Counted from the stretch's first letter, positions 1-9,678 are shown. The stretch: 64,000 nucleotides of DNA from Mycolicibacterium confluentis (GCF_010729895.1 NZ_AP022612.1:4216001-4280000), one strand, 5' to 3'. Notes: generated by a model not told the origin, from the letters alone. Numbers and translations are program-made.

Positions 1-611
1 AGCGTGCGGGCCGAGTCGGCGAGGTGCTGCGGCGTGGCGTGCAGGATCAGCGGGCCAGGTGCGGCCGCCAGGGCGGCCCAGTCCACGTCCCCGCGGACGT
101 CGGCCACGGTGTGCGACGAGCCGAGCGGCAGACCGGCGTAGGTAGGCACGGCCGTCGACGCGGGCAGGCCCGGGGCGATCTCGAACACCATGCCGGCCTT
201 GGCGACGGCCTGGACCTCGGCGAGCACCGAATCCACCGACAGCGGATCGCCGGCCACCAGACGCACCACGTCGACGCCGAGCTTGGCCTCATGCGTCAGG
301 GTCTTGGCCACCTCAGCCGGATCACCGAGCGCGGGCCGGATGTCCGGGCCCTGCTGCACGGTCACCGCTGCGGGCTCGGCCGGGGCCGAGTCGCCGTCGC
401 CGGTGGCCTTGGGTGCGGGAGCCGGTCCGGACGTCGGCGGCAGCTCCGATCCCGCCAGCGCCAACACGGGCTCCGGAACGTCGGGGTCGGTGAAGACCAG
501 GGCAGCGTTGGCCAACACCACCCGCGCGCGCGTCGTCAGCAGACCCGGATCACCCGGTCCCGAACCGACGAACATGATGCGCCCCGGCTTCGGCTTACGC
601 CCTCGAGTCAT
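1..611 (-). CDS. hemD: Uroporphyrinogen-III C-methyltransferase / synthase (HemD/CobA type), 5' part
   Basis: The first 203 codons of a gene that runs off the left edge. The N-terminal domain is an SUMT-type tetrapyrrole methylase: a GSGPGDPGLL loop follows the start (residues about 16-25) and a VVRLVAGDP motif lies near residue 115, both typical SAM-binding signatures. SUMT enzymes methylate uroporphyrinogen III on the siroheme/cobalamin branch. In mycobacteria this gene (Rv0511 type) is a fusion with uroporphyrinogen-III synthase; that C-terminal half is outside the window, so the fusion is inferred. The ATG at 611 has a good AGGAG Shine-Dalgarno, and the gene follows hemC by 24 bases on the same strand, so hemA-hemC-hemD is probably one operon. 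An alanine/proline-rich, acidic insertion sits around residues 60-85. Confidence 0.85.
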   Translation of the reverse strand, partial: MTRGRKPKPGRIMFVGSGPGDPGLLTTRARVVLANAALVFTDPDVPEPVLALAGSELPPTSGPAPAPKATGDGDSAPAEPAAVTVQQGPDIRPALGDPAEVAKTLTHEAKLGVDVVRLVAGDPLSVDSVLAEVQAVAKAGMVFEIAPGLPASTAVPTYAGLPLGSSHTVADVRGDVDWAALAAAPGPLILHATPQHLADSART

Positions 612-635
612 CTTCAACTCCTGCCTTCGCCTGTA

Positions 636-1571
636 CTAGCCTGTCGTGCTGTCTGCACCCAACAGCTCTCGCGCGCCCAGTTCGAACAACTCCGCGGCCA
701 CGGAGAGCCCGAGTTCTCGTGCCCGCTCGGGAGTCCCGATTCCGGACGCGCGGATCACGTCGGATCCATCCAGCGCCGCCACGCATGCGCGCAGCGACAG
801 TTCTTCGAAGACGTTGCCATCCTCATCGATCGACTCGACCACTTCCGCGATCGCGCCCACCGGTGCGGAACAGCCCGCCTCCAGTTCGGCGAGCAGGGTT
901 CGCTCTGCGGTGACCGCCGCGCGGGTGTCGGCGTCATCCAACTCCGCCAACATCTCCACGAATGCGGTGTCACCGGCACGGCACTCGATCGCCAACGCCC
1001 CTTGAGCCGGGGCCGGCAACATCTGTACCGGCTCCAACGTCTCGGTGACCACATCGAGGCGTCCGATACGGGCCAGACCCGCTCGGGCGACCACGACGGC
1101 GTCGAGATCGCCGCTGCTTACCCTGTTCAACCTGGTATCTAGGTTGCCTCGTAGGGGGCGGATTTCCAAACCGAGACCCAGTGCTTTAAGCTGTGCCGCC
1201 CTGCGCACGGACGACGTGCCGACGACGGACCCCGTCGGCAACTCCCCGAGCACCATGCCGTCACGGGCCACCAGGGCGTCCCTGGCGTCCTCACGAGGCG
1301 GGGTCGCGGCGATCGTGAACCGCGGATCGACGGCCGTCGGCAAATCTTTGTAGGAGTGCACCGCAACGTCGACCTGATTGTCGGCGATGGCCTCGCGCAG
1401 GGCCGCAGTGAAAACGCCCACACCGATCTCGGCGATGGGGGCCGCCGAACGGTCCCCCTCCGTCGAGATGATGACGAGTTCCGCGGCATGGCCGCGTGCG
1501 ATCAGTGCGTCTCTGACGGTCCCCGCCTGTGTGGTGGCCAGCAGGCTGCCTCGGGTGCCGATTCGGATCAA
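636..1571 (-). CDS. hemC: Porphobilinogen deaminase (hydroxymethylbilane synthase)
   Basis: Polymerises four porphobilinogen molecules into hydroxymethylbilane in the cytosol. The 311-residue protein starts [15 protein letters not shown], carries the RxGTSSxRR region ([10 protein letters not shown], about residues 119-128) and the [11 protein letters not shown] loop whose Cys (about residue 234) should hold the dipyrromethane cofactor. I chose the TTG at 1571 because family members begin exactly at IRIGTRGS and because it lies 4 bases after the hemA stop; a longer in-frame extension would sit inside hemA. Expression is probably coupled to hemA. Confidence 0.92.
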   Translation of the reverse strand: MIRIGTRGSLLATTQAGTVRDALIARGHAAELVIISTEGDRSAAPIAEIGVGVFTAALREAIADNQVDVAVHSYKDLPTAVDPRFTIAATPPREDARDALVARDGMVLGELPTGSVVGTSSVRRAAQLKALGLGLEIRPLRGNLDTRLNRVSSGDLDAVVVARAGLARIGRLDVVTETLEPVQMLPAPAQGALAIECRAGDTAFVEMLAELDDADTRAAVTAERTLLAELEAGCSAPVGAIAEVVESIDEDGNVFEELSLRACVAALDGSDVIRASGIGTPERARELGLSVAAELFELGARELLGADSTTG

Positions 1572-1575
1572 GTGT

Positions 1576-2946
1576 TCACTCAGACTGTTCGGTAAAAGCG
1601 TCGAAATCCGTTGCAACCAAAGGCAGTTCGCCTGCGGTGGCGACGGCGTCGACAGCGGTGGGATCGAGTTCGAACAGTTCGCGCAGCGCCTCGGCGTAGG
1701 TGTCGCCGCCGGGGGCGCTGGCTAACTGTTTGACCCGAACGGTGGGTGCGTGCAGGAGTTTGTCGACCACGCGGCGCACGGTCCGCGCAACCTCGTCACG
1801 GTGCGTGAGGTCCAGGCCCGGCAGGCGGTTGTCCAACCGGAGCAGTTCGGCCTCGACGACGTCCGCGGCGCGCTGGCGCAGCGCCGTCACGGTCGGCGTG
1901 ACCTCGGCCATGCGCTGCCCGGCAAGATAGGTGGCCACCTCGGTGGCGACGATGGAGCGCGCGGCGGCGGCGTCAGAGGACGCGGCCTTGGCCGCGGGCT
2001 CGCGCTGGATGCGATCCATGTCGATGACCCAGACGCCCGGCAGACCCGCCACGGCGGCGTCCACGTCGCGTGGCATGCCGAGGTCGCAGATCACCAGGGG
2101 TCGGCCATCGGTGCGGCCTGCGTTGCGGCGGGCCAGCGCCAGGTGCGCGTCGGCCAGCGACAGCACCGGAGAGACCGCACCGGTGCTGCTGATCACCACG
2201 TCGGCCTCGGCCAGCGCCATCGGCAGGTCGTCCAGACCGAGGGCGGTGGCCGCCACGCCCTGCTCGCGCAGGTTGGCGGCAAGGCGCAGCGCTCGGTCCA
2301 TGGAGCGGTTGACCACTCGCACGACGGAGACTCCGGCCCGGATCAGGTGTGCACCGCTGAGTGCGCCCATCGACCCGGCGCCCACCACCACGGCCGTGCG
2401 GCCACGCAGCCCGGACAGTCGCTGGTCGGCCATGCCCAGCGCCACCGACACCACAGAGGCGCCCGCGGCGTCGATCGAGGTCTCGGAGTGGACGCGCTTG
2501 CCGACCGCGAGCGCGCGCTGCGACAACTCGTGGAGTGTGCGGCCCACGGTGTGGTTCGCCTCGGCGGACGTGTAGGCGCGACGGACCTGTCCGAGCACCT
2601 GCTGCTCGCCGATCACCGCGGAGTCCAGACCCGAGGCCACGGAGAAGAGATGCTCGACGGCCGCCTCGGCGTAGCGCACGTAGGCGTACTTGGTCAGGTC
2701 GGACATCGCCATGCCGGAATGGTCGGAGAGCACCTGTCCGATCGCGGTCAGGCCGCCGTGGAAGGCCTCCACCACCGCGTACACCTCGACGCGGTTGCAG
2801 GTGGACAGCACCATGGCCTCGGTGACCAGCGGGGACTGCAGGATCCGGTCGATGATCTTGGTCTGTTCGGCCTCATCGGTCGACAGCTGCTCGAGGACGG
2901 AGACAGGCGCGCTGCGGTGCGAGACACCAAAAAGCAGGACACTCAC
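1576..2946 (-). CDS. hemA: Glutamyl-tRNA reductase
   Basis: Reduces glutamyl-tRNA(Glu) to glutamate-1-semialdehyde with NADPH, the committed step of C5 tetrapyrrole synthesis. The 456-residue protein begins [14 protein letters not shown] and has the catalytic Cys at about residue 50 in [11 protein letters not shown], then a Rossmann domain with [12 protein letters not shown] near residue 190 and a C-terminal dimerisation helix region ([18 protein letters not shown]). A GTG at 2946 gives the family's normal N-terminus; the open frame extends 13 codons further but without a family match. It heads hemA-hemC-hemD, with a 133-base gap to the upstream glutaredoxin-like gene that may hold the promoter. 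Confidence 0.93.
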   Translation of the reverse strand: MSVLLFGVSHRSAPVSVLEQLSTDEAEQTKIIDRILQSPLVTEAMVLSTCNRVEVYAVVEAFHGGLTAIGQVLSDHSGMAMSDLTKYAYVRYAEAAVEHLFSVASGLDSAVIGEQQVLGQVRRAYTSAEANHTVGRTLHELSQRALAVGKRVHSETSIDAAGASVVSVALGMADQRLSGLRGRTAVVVGAGSMGALSGAHLIRAGVSVVRVVNRSMDRALRLAANLREQGVAATALGLDDLPMALAEADVVISSTGAVSPVLSLADAHLALARRNAGRTDGRPLVICDLGMPRDVDAAVAGLPGVWVIDMDRIQREPAAKAASSDAAAARSIVATEVATYLAGQRMAEVTPTVTALRQRAADVVEAELLRLDNRLPGLDLTHRDEVARTVRRVVDKLLHAPTVRVKQLASAPGGDTYAEALRELFELDPTAVDAVATAGELPLVATDFDAFTEQSE

Positions 2947-3079
2947 AGCGCCATCCCAGCGACCATTCGAGCAATCACCCAGCACGCTCCCTTGCCGCTT
3001 ATCAGGTGAAGAGACTTACGCTCAATCTGAGCACAACGGTAGCCGCTCACCTGCGCCGTCACCAAATTCCCCCATGATG

Positions 3080-3352
3080 TCATGTGCCACAGTTCCGGTC
3101 TGCGAGGTCCCGGCGCAGCCGGGGTTCGTCCACCTCCCAGTAACTGTGTTCTGCGCCGTCGAGCAGCACCACGGGCAGGCGGTCGCCGAACTCGGCCCGC
3201 AGCGACGCGTCGCCCGCGGCCGCCGCCGCGTCGACGTCGACGTCGCTCAACTCGAAGCCGAGTTCGTCGGCCAACGCCGCCAGTTGGTCGTGCACACGCA
3301 CACAGATCTGGCATCCGGCTCTGGTCAGCAGGCAGACCTGCGCGGGGATCAT
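3080..3352 (-). CDS. Glutaredoxin-like (DUF836-type) thioredoxin-fold protein
   Basis: A 90-residue protein with a thioredoxin-like fold pattern: a beta strand (QVCLLT), then a redox CxxC at residues 14-17 (CQIC), a long helix, and the cis-Pro strand LPVVLLDG. This is the Rv0508 family found beside hemA in mycobacteria. The role is probably thiol redox chemistry; the partner is not known. It could be cotranscribed with hemA, which follows 133 bases downstream. The ATG start is the only good one. Confidence 0.8.
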   Translation of the reverse strand: MIPAQVCLLTRAGCQICVRVHDQLAALADELGFELSDVDVDAAAAAGDASLRAEFGDRLPVVLLDGAEHSYWEVDEPRLRRDLADRNCGT

Positions 3353-3434
3353 CTGCCGAATTGTGGCATTTGGATAGGGTTACGAGGCAAGTGCTCCGCG
3401 CCCGTGCGCGGCGGGTCATCCGAAGGGGGTGTGC

Positions 3435-4328
3435 GTGGCAGATCAGCCGTCGGACGGCCAGTCGCCCGCCGGGGACGACACGACCTGGCAGGCGGGTGCG
3501 CCCAGCGCGGAGGCCGCGGTCGAGCATCTGGCCGACGAGCCCAAGCCACCGGCGCCGGCCGACCTGACGGCCGCGGCGTTCTTCGACGTGGACAACACGA
3601 TGGTGCACGGCTCGTCGCTCGTGCACTTCGCCCGCGGACTGGCAGCGCGCAAGTACTTCACCTACCGGGACGTGCTGGGGTTCGTCTACGCCCAGGCCAA
3701 GTTCCAGCTGACGGGCCGCGAGAACAGCGAGGACGTGGCCGAGGGCAAGCGCAAGGCGCTGTCGTTCATCGAGGGCCGCCCGACCACCGAGCTGGTGGAA
3801 CTCGGCGAGGAGATCTACGACGAGATCATCGCCGACAAGATCTGGCCCGGCACGCGCGATCTGGCCCAGATGCACCTCGACGCGGGTCAGCAGGTGTGGC
3901 TCGTCACGGCGACGCCCTTCGAGTTGGCCGATACGATCGCCCGCCGCCTGGGCCTGACCGGTGCGTTGGGCACCGTCGCGGAGTCGGTCGACGGCGTCTT
4001 CACGGGCCGCCTGGTCGGCGAGATCCTGCACGGCACGGGCAAGGCGCATGCCGTGCGTGCCCTGGCGATTCGCGAGGGGCTGAACCTGCGCCGCTGCGCG
4101 GCCTATTCCGACAGCTACAACGATGTGCCGATGCTGTCGCTGGTCGGGACCGCGGTGGCGATCAACCCCGACGCCGACCTGCGGGACCTGGCGCGCAAAC
4201 GGGGCTGGGAGATCCGCGACTTCCGGACTGCCCGCAAAGCCGCCCGGATCGGGGTTCCGTCGGCGTTGGCGCTCGGCGCCGCGGGCGGGGCGCTGGCCGC
4301 GATCGCGTCACGGCGAAACGAGCGCTGA
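3435..4328 (+). CDS. serB1: HAD-superfamily hydrolase, phosphoserine-phosphatase-like (SerB1 type)
   Basis: All HAD motifs are visible: motif [13 protein letters not shown] (nucleophile Asp51, acid Asp53), motif II in WLVTATP, a motif III Lys in [11 protein letters not shown], and motif [13 protein letters not shown]. The HAD-IB class includes SerB phosphatases and lyso-lipid phosphatases, so the substrate is open; SerB1 is the M. tuberculosis name (Rv0505c). I prefer the GTG at 3435, which is 6 bases after AAGGGG; a GTG two codons earlier (3429) is the alternative. The first 45 residues are Pro/Ala/acidic and probably disordered. A short hydrophobic stretch near the C-terminus (about residues 268-288) ends in a basic RRNER tail and may touch the membrane. 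Confidence 0.85.
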   Translation: MADQPSDGQSPAGDDTTWQAGAPSAEAAVEHLADEPKPPAPADLTAAAFFDVDNTMVHGSSLVHFARGLAARKYFTYRDVLGFVYAQAKFQLTGRENSEDVAEGKRKALSFIEGRPTTELVELGEEIYDEIIADKIWPGTRDLAQMHLDAGQQVWLVTATPFELADTIARRLGLTGALGTVAESVDGVFTGRLVGEILHGTGKAHAVRALAIREGLNLRRCAAYSDSYNDVPMLSLVGTAVAINPDADLRDLARKRGWEIRDFRTARKAARIGVPSALALGAAGGALAAIASRRNER

Positions 4329-4389
4329 GACCGCCGTGTTATACCGTCGCTAAGCACGTCGTCACTGACCGAAGGACACATCGCCAGTC

Positions 4390-4884
4390 ATGGTTGCTGA
4401 AGAGATCATCGGAACGCACTACCGCTACCCCGACAAGTTCGTGGTCGGCCGGGAGAAGGTGCGCGAGTACTCCACAGCTGTGCTCGACGACCACGGCGCC
4501 CACCACGACGAGGCCGCGGCCGCCGAACTCGGCTATCCGAGCCTGGTCGCGCCGCTGACGTTCATCGCGGTCGCGGGGCGCCGGGTACAGATGGAGATGT
4601 TCAAGCGGTTCGACGTGGGCATCAACATCGCCCGCGTGATCCACCGCGACCAGAAGAACAAGTACCACCGCCCGCTGGTCGTGGGTGACGAAATCTACTT
4701 CGACTCCTACCTCGACTCGGTGATCGAATCGCACGGCACCGTGATCGCCGAACTGCGCGCAGAGGTGACCGACGCCAACGGCGAACCCGTGATCACCAGC
4801 GTCGTGACGATGATCGGTGAGGCCGCGCACGACTCCGAGACCAACGAACAGGTCGCCGCGATCGCTGCTCGCCTGGGGATGTAG
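4390..4884 (+). CDS. MaoC/HadA-like (3R)-hydroxyacyl dehydratase subunit
   Basis: A 164-residue hotdog-fold protein of the FAS1-type dehydratase N-terminal family, the Rv0504c paralogue of the mycobacterial HadA/HadC subunits. Typical features are the N-terminal [15 protein letters not shown] block, the central PLTFIAVAG strand and [17 protein letters not shown]. HadA-type subunits bind substrate and need a HadB-like partner for the catalytic His/Asp, so this protein may be non-catalytic alone; no HadB gene lies beside it. It follows serB1 by 61 bases on the same strand. In M. tuberculosis cmaA2 comes next in this cluster; here the next gene is the convergent acyltransferase. Confidence 0.85.
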   Translation: MVAEEIIGTHYRYPDKFVVGREKVREYSTAVLDDHGAHHDEAAAAELGYPSLVAPLTFIAVAGRRVQMEMFKRFDVGINIARVIHRDQKNKYHRPLVVGDEIYFDSYLDSVIESHGTVIAELRAEVTDANGEPVITSVVTMIGEAAHDSETNEQVAAIAARLGM

Positions 4885-4902
4885 CGACCCGGGCGGCAGG
4901 CG

Positions 4903-4921
4903 CGGGCCTCGCGCAGGCCCG
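4903..4921. terminator. Small hairpin between convergent genes
   Basis: Arms CGGGCC and GGCCCG with a 7-base loop lie in the 53-base space between two convergent genes ending at 4884 and 4938. No T tract follows, so termination is only a guess. Confidence 0.3.
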
Positions 4922-4937
4922 AACATCAGGTCCGGCC

Positions 4938-6005
4938 TCAGCCGAAGAACATGCTCCGGCGGTTGGCCAGCAGTCGGTACAGCGTGTGCTGAATGGTCTC
5001 GCGGACGTGGTCGGTGAGTTCGAACGTCACCATCGGGTCCTCGGCCGCGCTCTCCTCGTACTCGGCCGTCGAGATCGGCGCGCCGAACTCGATGTGCCAC
5101 TTCGACGGCAGCGGCACCATGCCCACCGGCCCGGCCAAGGGGAACAGCGGCGTCACCGGGAAATACGGCAGGCCCAGCAGGCGTGCCAGCAGCTTGACGT
5201 CGGCCATCATCGGATAGATCTCCTCTGACCCGACGATCGAGCACGGGATGATCGGCGCCTTGGTCCGCAGCGCGGCCGCCACGAACCCGCCGCGGCCGAA
5301 CCGCTGCAGCTTGTAGCGGTCCTTGAACTGCTTGCCCAGGCCCTTATAGCCCTCGGGGAACACCGCGGTGAGCTCGCCGCCCTCGAGGAGTCGGTGCGCG
5401 TCGGCCGTGCAGGCCATGGTGTGGCCGGCCTTGCGCGCGGCGTGCCCGAGCACCGGCATGTCGAACACCAGGTCAGCGGCCAGCAGGCGCAGATCCCGCT
5501 GGGTCGGATGGTGGTCGTGCACACCCACCGCCAGCATCAGGCCGTCGAACGGCAGCACCCCGGCATGGTTGGCCACCACGAGTCCGGCGCCGTCGACGGG
5601 CAGGTTCTCGACACCGCTGACCTCGACCCGGAACCACGACTTGAAGATCACCCGCAGCAAAGGCAGGAATATGGCCTCGTTGAGGTGTTTGTCGAAGCCG
5701 AATTCATCCACGACGTAGTCGCCCATGAGTCGCTGTCGGACAAATTCAGCAACCGAGGCGATCTTGACCGCGAGGTCGTTGGGCGCACCCGGTTCGCCGT
5801 CTGGACCGCCCGCGGCGGCGCGATGCTGATCGATCTCACGCACGACCGAGGCAAGCTGCTCGGCGGTCGCCCTGGTGTCGGGATCGGACAGCAGCGACGG
5901 ATGTCGTCTCGCCGCGTCAGCGCGTTGGCCGGCTCTCCGGGATGACGCTGCACGGCTCGAATTGCCATGCAGCGGAATGACTTTTGCTCGCCCGTCACCC
6001 GCCAC
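4938..6005 (-). CDS. Lysophospholipid acyltransferase family protein
   Basis: Glycerolipid acyltransferase (PlsC-like) of 355 residues, the Rv0502 family. Visible blocks are VVANHAGVLPFDG (motif I, here His-x6-Asp rather than the usual His-x4-Asp), AVFPEGYKGLGK (FPEG substrate motif) and IIPCSIVGSEEIYP. It probably transfers an acyl group to a lysolipid at the membrane, though no clear transmembrane helix is present. I start at GTG 6005: it gives the family's VAGDGRAKVIPLHG N-terminus, lies 9 bases from a GGAGAGGG stretch and avoids overlap with the upstream epimerase gene, which ends 37 bases away. A TTG two codons upstream is possible. Confidence 0.85.
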   Translation of the reverse strand: MAGDGRAKVIPLHGNSSRAASSRRAGQRADAARRHPSLLSDPDTRATAEQLASVVREIDQHRAAAGGPDGEPGAPNDLAVKIASVAEFVRQRLMGDYVVDEFGFDKHLNEAIFLPLLRVIFKSWFRVEVSGVENLPVDGAGLVVANHAGVLPFDGLMLAVGVHDHHPTQRDLRLLAADLVFDMPVLGHAARKAGHTMACTADAHRLLEGGELTAVFPEGYKGLGKQFKDRYKLQRFGRGGFVAAALRTKAPIIPCSIVGSEEIYPMMADVKLLARLLGLPYFPVTPLFPLAGPVGMVPLPSKWHIEFGAPISTAEYEESAAEDPMVTFELTDHVRETIQHTLYRLLANRRSMFFG

Positions 6006-6042
6006 GCTCAATACCCTCTCCCCCGACGAAAGTTCTGCATGT

Positions 6043-7113
6043 CTAGCTCCCCCACCGCTGAGCCACGGCCACCGCACGCGTCTCCACCGAGCGTACCCAC
6101 CGCGGATCGACAATCGGAGTCAAACCCCGACCGCGCACGTAGTCGTCGAACGCCTCGAGCGTGGTCCACTTCGGGTGGTACCCCAACTCGGTGCGCATCC
6201 GGGTCGTGTCCATCACCCGGCCGTAGGCCATGTAGCGAAGTTGGTCGCGGTTGATCTCGGTGCCGCCCGCGGCCCGGCGCAGCGAATCCACCACGCGCAC
6301 CCCGGTGGCCGGCAGTGGCAAAGCCAGCCGCCCCGAGCGCCGGATCGCCTGCGACATCATGATCACGCCGCTGGCACCGATGTTGAAGGTGCCGGCCCGG
6401 CCCGCCCTGGTCGCGTGCTCGAGGGCGCCCAGAGCGTCCTGCTCATGCAGAAGCTGAAGGCGCGCATCGCGGCCGACCGTCGTGGGCACCACGGGACCGG
6501 CCAGGTAACGCGACAACTGCGTGTCCATCGCGGGCCCGATCATGTTGGCCAGGCGCAGGATGGTCACGCTGATGTCGGGCCGCCTGCGTCCCAGACCTCG
6601 GGCGTAGCCCTCGATGTCGATGCTGTCGCGCGCAAAGCCCTCGCCGAGTGGACGATGACTGGTGCTGTCCTCGGTGAACATCACCGGGTCGAACGCGCTG
6701 GACCCGTAGACCTCGGAGGTGGACTTGAGCACCACCCGCCGAACCGTGGGGGCCTTCTGACAGGCCGCGAACAGCTGCATCGCGCCCATCACGTTCAATT
6801 CCTTGAGCGTGGCCCGGCCACCGCTGCCAGGGGCGTATGAAGCCGCCGCCGCGTGCACCACGGTGTCCACATCGCCGTTGCGAATCACCTTGGCGATGAA
6901 GGGGTTTCGAATGTCGGCCCGAACGAATTCGGCGCGACCCATCCGACGCTGCAGATCCTTGCTCGGAGTCACCGCGTCCACCGCGATGACCTTCTCGATC
7001 GAGGAGTTGGCCGCCAGTCGCGCCGTCAGGTAACCGCCGAGGAATCGGCAGGCTCCGGTGACCAGAACGACTTTGGGCGGTGCAGGGGTGTCCTTGGGGT
7101 CGCCCGAATCCAT
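6043..7113 (-). CDS. NAD-dependent epimerase/dehydratase (SDR), GalE2-like
   Basis: An extended SDR of 356 residues, the Rv0501 family. The Rossmann motif is VTGACRFLGGYL (about residues 18-29), an acidic residue follows in IAVDAVTP, and STSEVYG (about 131-137) holds the usual catalytic Ser region. The catalytic YxxxK is not intact: the expected tyrosine appears as Tyr170 in DIEGYARGL, with Leu in place of the lysine. Either catalysis differs or the protein binds a nucleotide without epimerase activity. It precedes the acyltransferase by 37 bases on the same strand, suggesting an operon with an envelope-lipid or glycan role. Confidence 0.8.
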   Translation of the reverse strand: MDSGDPKDTPAPPKVVLVTGACRFLGGYLTARLAANSSIEKVIAVDAVTPSKDLQRRMGRAEFVRADIRNPFIAKVIRNGDVDTVVHAAAASYAPGSGGRATLKELNVMGAMQLFAACQKAPTVRRVVLKSTSEVYGSSAFDPVMFTEDSTSHRPLGEGFARDSIDIEGYARGLGRRRPDISVTILRLANMIGPAMDTQLSRYLAGPVVPTTVGRDARLQLLHEQDALGALEHATRAGRAGTFNIGASGVIMMSQAIRRSGRLALPLPATGVRVVDSLRRAAGGTEINRDQLRYMAYGRVMDTTRMRTELGYHPKWTTLEAFDDYVRGRGLTPIVDPRWVRSVETRAVAVAQRWGS

Positions 7114-7209
7114 GTGGACAGGCTACCGGTCGTGCGGCGCCCAGGCATGCCCAGCGACGCTGCCGAAGGCAGGTCGCGGGCACATTCCCAGGGCCCGCAC
7201 AGACTCGGG

Positions 7210-7311
7210 TTACTTACCGAGTTTTCTGCGCTGCACCCGGGTCCGACGCAACAGCTTGCGATGCTTCTTCTTCGACATACGCTTGCGCCGCTTCTTGATA
7301 ACTGAACCCAT
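7210..7311 (-). CDS. Small ribosomal subunit protein bS22 (33 residues)
   Basis: A very short, strongly basic protein beginning [19 protein letters not shown] and ending RRKLGK. It matches the actinobacterial AURKAIP1/COX24-type peptide (Rv0500B) identified in mycobacterial ribosome structures as bS22, which binds 16S rRNA near the decoding region. More than half of its residues are Lys or Arg. A GGAG lies just upstream of the ATG. It is followed by the epimerase gene (97 bases away) and preceded by the HTH gene, all on the minus strand. Confidence 0.85.
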
Positions 7312-7469
7312 GAACTCCGCTGCCTACCTAAGGGATGCGCCGCACTCGAGGGGCGCGCCGACACGACTTAACCCGGCCACCTTACCGAAGGCAGGCCCCC
7401 AAACCGAAATGGGGGCATGCCGCGACGGTCGAGGCTGGCCGGGCCCAGCCAGTACCGGCGTGCGCCGAT

Positions 7470-7718
7470 CTAGCCGGCGTCGAAGTACGAGGTCTCCAGC
7501 AGGTCGTGCACGGCCTTGGCGTGCACACGGAACGACCGGCCCACTCGCACGGCAGGCAGTTCGCCGTTGTGCACAAGCCGGTACACAGTCATCTTGCTGA
7601 CCCGCATGAGGCTGGCGACCTCGGCGACAGTGAGGAACTGGGTCCTGGCGGCCGGTTGGCCATCCGCAGATCCAGAGTCCCGCTTTCCACCGGCCGATGG
7701 CCCGTTCATAGACGTCAT
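7470..7718 (-). CDS. Excisionase/MerR-type helix-turn-helix DNA-binding protein
   Basis: 82 residues. A disordered N-terminus is followed by a winged HTH_17 domain: FLTVAEVASLMRVSKMTVYR (about residues 28-47), HNGELPAVRVGRSFRV wing, then a helix VHDLLETSYFDAG. This is the Rv0500A family, highly conserved in mycobacteria and always near proC. Despite the excisionase-like fold there is no integrase or attachment site nearby, so it is a resident transcription regulator with unknown targets. The ATG at 7718 is used; an internal ATG three codons later is possible. Confidence 0.82.
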   Translation of the reverse strand: MTSMNGPSAGGKRDSGSADGQPAARTQFLTVAEVASLMRVSKMTVYRLVHNGELPAVRVGRSFRVHAKAVHDLLETSYFDAG

Positions 7719-7868
7719 CGCAACCCAATCAATCAGGCACGGCCGGCCCCAGCGGCTTCCCCTCCGCTGGCACGAACGCGTGCATACAACGAGGAGAATA
7801 GCGGGGCTGATGGGGTTGCTGCGACGGGTGTGGGGTAATCCGTCGAAAATTCGCGCACCCCATTTGAA

Positions 7869-8744
7869 TTACTCTGATGTGATTCCGAGCTGCTCAGAGC
7901 GGATTTTCGCCGCGATCACGGCGTTGTCCACGGCTGCCCGCAAACCACCACGCTCCAGCTCGCGCAGGCCGGCCGCTGTGGTGCCCCCAGGGGACGTCAC
8001 AGTCGCCCGGAGCTGGGCCGCTGTGGTGTCCACGCTGGTGCCCGGTTTGGACCCCGCAGCGCCACCTGAGGCCTGCTCCCCACCCTCCAGCAACATCGCG
8101 GCCGAACCCGCCATGGTCTGCACCACCAGGTCGGTGGCGACGGCACGCGAAAGGCCGGCGGCCACGCCCGCATCCACGAGGGCCTCGACCATCAGGAAGA
8201 AATACGCCGGACCCGAGCCCGACACCGCGGTCACCGCGTCCAGTTGACCCTCCGCCACGGTGAGGACGGCGCCGACGCAACTGAACACCTCGGACACGGC
8301 CTTGAGCTGTTCGGCCGTGGCGAACCGGCCGGGCGCCAGCGCGCTGACCCCCGCACCCACCAGGGCGGGCGCATTGGGCATCACGCGGATCACGGGCGCC
8401 CCGGCGGGCAGCTTGGACTCGTAGAACGACGTCGGCACCCCGGCGGCCACACTGACGAACACCTGCTCGGCACTGTCGGCCTCGGCCTTGGCGGCGGCCT
8501 CGGCGACGTCGCCGATGACCAGTTCGACGTCGGCGGGCTTGACCGCGATGAGCACGAAGTTGGCGTGCTCTGCCGCGTCGGCGACCGAGGCCACCTGCAC
8601 CGAGTACTTCTCCGACAGGTACTTGGCCCGCTCCGGTGTCTTCTCGGAGACGACGAGGTCCCTCACCTGCCTGCCGGCCCGCAGAAGGCCCGCCAACAGA
8701 GCCTCACCCATACTTCCGCCGCCGATGATCGCGATTCTGGCCAT
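7869..8744 (-). CDS. proC: Pyrroline-5-carboxylate reductase
   Basis: Catalyses the last step of proline synthesis, NAD(P)H-dependent reduction of pyrroline-5-carboxylate. The 291-residue protein begins ARIAIIGGGSMGEALLAGLL (dinucleotide-binding GxGxxG) and contains the C-terminal P5CR signature region with SGSGPAYFFLMVEAL and SPGGTTAAGLRELE. The ATG at 8744 puts the Rossmann motif right at the N-terminus, as in the family; the frame extends 15 codons upstream without a family match. Confidence 0.93.
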   Translation of the reverse strand: MARIAIIGGGSMGEALLAGLLRAGRQVRDLVVSEKTPERAKYLSEKYSVQVASVADAAEHANFVLIAVKPADVELVIGDVAEAAAKAEADSAEQVFVSVAAGVPTSFYESKLPAGAPVIRVMPNAPALVGAGVSALAPGRFATAEQLKAVSEVFSCVGAVLTVAEGQLDAVTAVSGSGPAYFFLMVEALVDAGVAAGLSRAVATDLVVQTMAGSAAMLLEGGEQASGGAAGSKPGTSVDTTAAQLRATVTSPGGTTAAGLRELERGGLRAAVDNAVIAAKIRSEQLGITSE

Positions 8745-8844
8745 GACGAAAGACCCTATCGCCCGCATTGCCGTGCAGCGCGGCTGCACGGCCCCCGAGG
8801 CGGATCGTGACGGACGAACGGATGCCCAGCCCTCACAGAGGAGG

Positions 8845-9678
8845 CTAGGGGGCGGGAACGAGCGCCAGCTGGCGGGTCTGCACGACGATGCGCCCCGTGC
8901 TGTCGACCACCACGTGATCCTCGTCGAACCAGTCCTGGCCGATCTGCATCGTGGAGGCGACGATGCGCAGCCACCCGTCGGCCGGCACGCCGCGCAGGTA
9001 CGCGGTGAGCTGCACGGTGGGCGCCCATCCGGTCCGGCCCACCGCGAACGTCACCGGCATCGAGATGTCACCGCACATCAGCGCGAACAGCACGTCGAGA
9101 TCGTCGTGGCGCGGGCGCACCCAGATGCGCGTCTTCGGGGACTGCCCGTCGGCGACCGTGCGCAGCCCCGACATGTCGGGCCGGATGTCGCAGCCCGCGG
9201 CGAGATGGTTGATCTCGGCCAGCGGGTGTCCGGGCTCGATCGGGCCGAACTCCGGCGGCGGCTCAACCGGCATGTCCGCGTGTGCGGTGCCGACCGCGAG
9301 CAGCGGAGGCGCGTCGTGCTCGGGGTGCGCCAGGGTGACCGAGGCGCGCACGGCCACCCGGTCCCCCTGCGTCAGCTCGACGTCGACCAGGCTCACCCGG
9401 CGGCCACGTTTGCGGATCGCGGTGACCAGCCGCACCGAGCCCGGGTCGGGTGCGGTGAGGAAGCTCGCGGACACCGCAACGGGCTGCTCGGGTCCGTCGC
9501 CGCCCAGCGCGAGCCGGGCGGCCTTGGCGCACAACGCCAGCATCACACCGCCGTGCACCTTGGGCCCGATGGTCCAGTGCAGGTTCAGCTCTCCCGCGAA
9601 GACGGGGTCGCCGGACTCAGATCCGTCCTCCACCCGGTGCAGCGCCATGGCCCGGGTGAAGCTCGCCGATTCGGTCAT
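8845..9678 (-). CDS. Acyl-CoA thioesterase-like double-hotdog protein
   Basis: 277 residues, the Rv0499 family (thioesterase/TesB-like). Two hotdog halves can be read: the first with LNLHWTIGPKVHGGVMLALCAKAA and VAVSASFLTAPDPGSVRLV, the second with VFALMCGDISMPVTFAVG and PTVQLTAYLRGVPADGWLRI. HGG and the Asp in the second half resemble TesB-type catalytic positions. The likely reaction is acyl-CoA hydrolysis; the substrate is unknown. Its ATG overlaps the stop of the upstream TIM-barrel gene by 4 bases, so the two are translationally coupled. Confidence 0.75.
   Translation of the reverse strand: MTESASFTRAMALHRVEDGSESGDPVFAGELNLHWTIGPKVHGGVMLALCAKAARLALGGDGPEQPVAVSASFLTAPDPGSVRLVTAIRKRGRRVSLVDVELTQGDRVAVRASVTLAHPEHDAPPLLAVGTAHADMPVEPPPEFGPIEPGHPLAEINHLAAGCDIRPDMSGLRTVADGQSPKTRIWVRPRHDDLDVLFALMCGDISMPVTFAVGRTGWAPTVQLTAYLRGVPADGWLRIVASTMQIGQDWFDEDHVVVDSTGRIVVQTRQLALVPAP

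Noticed and set aside
2690..4558. A 622-codon plus-strand frame over hemA, the glutaredoxin-like gene and serB1
   Set aside because: It crosses three genes with clear motifs in other frames or strands.
7470..7718. Phage excisionase beside proC
   Set aside because: The HTH_17 protein is conserved near proC in mycobacteria, and no integrase, attachment site or other phage gene is near.
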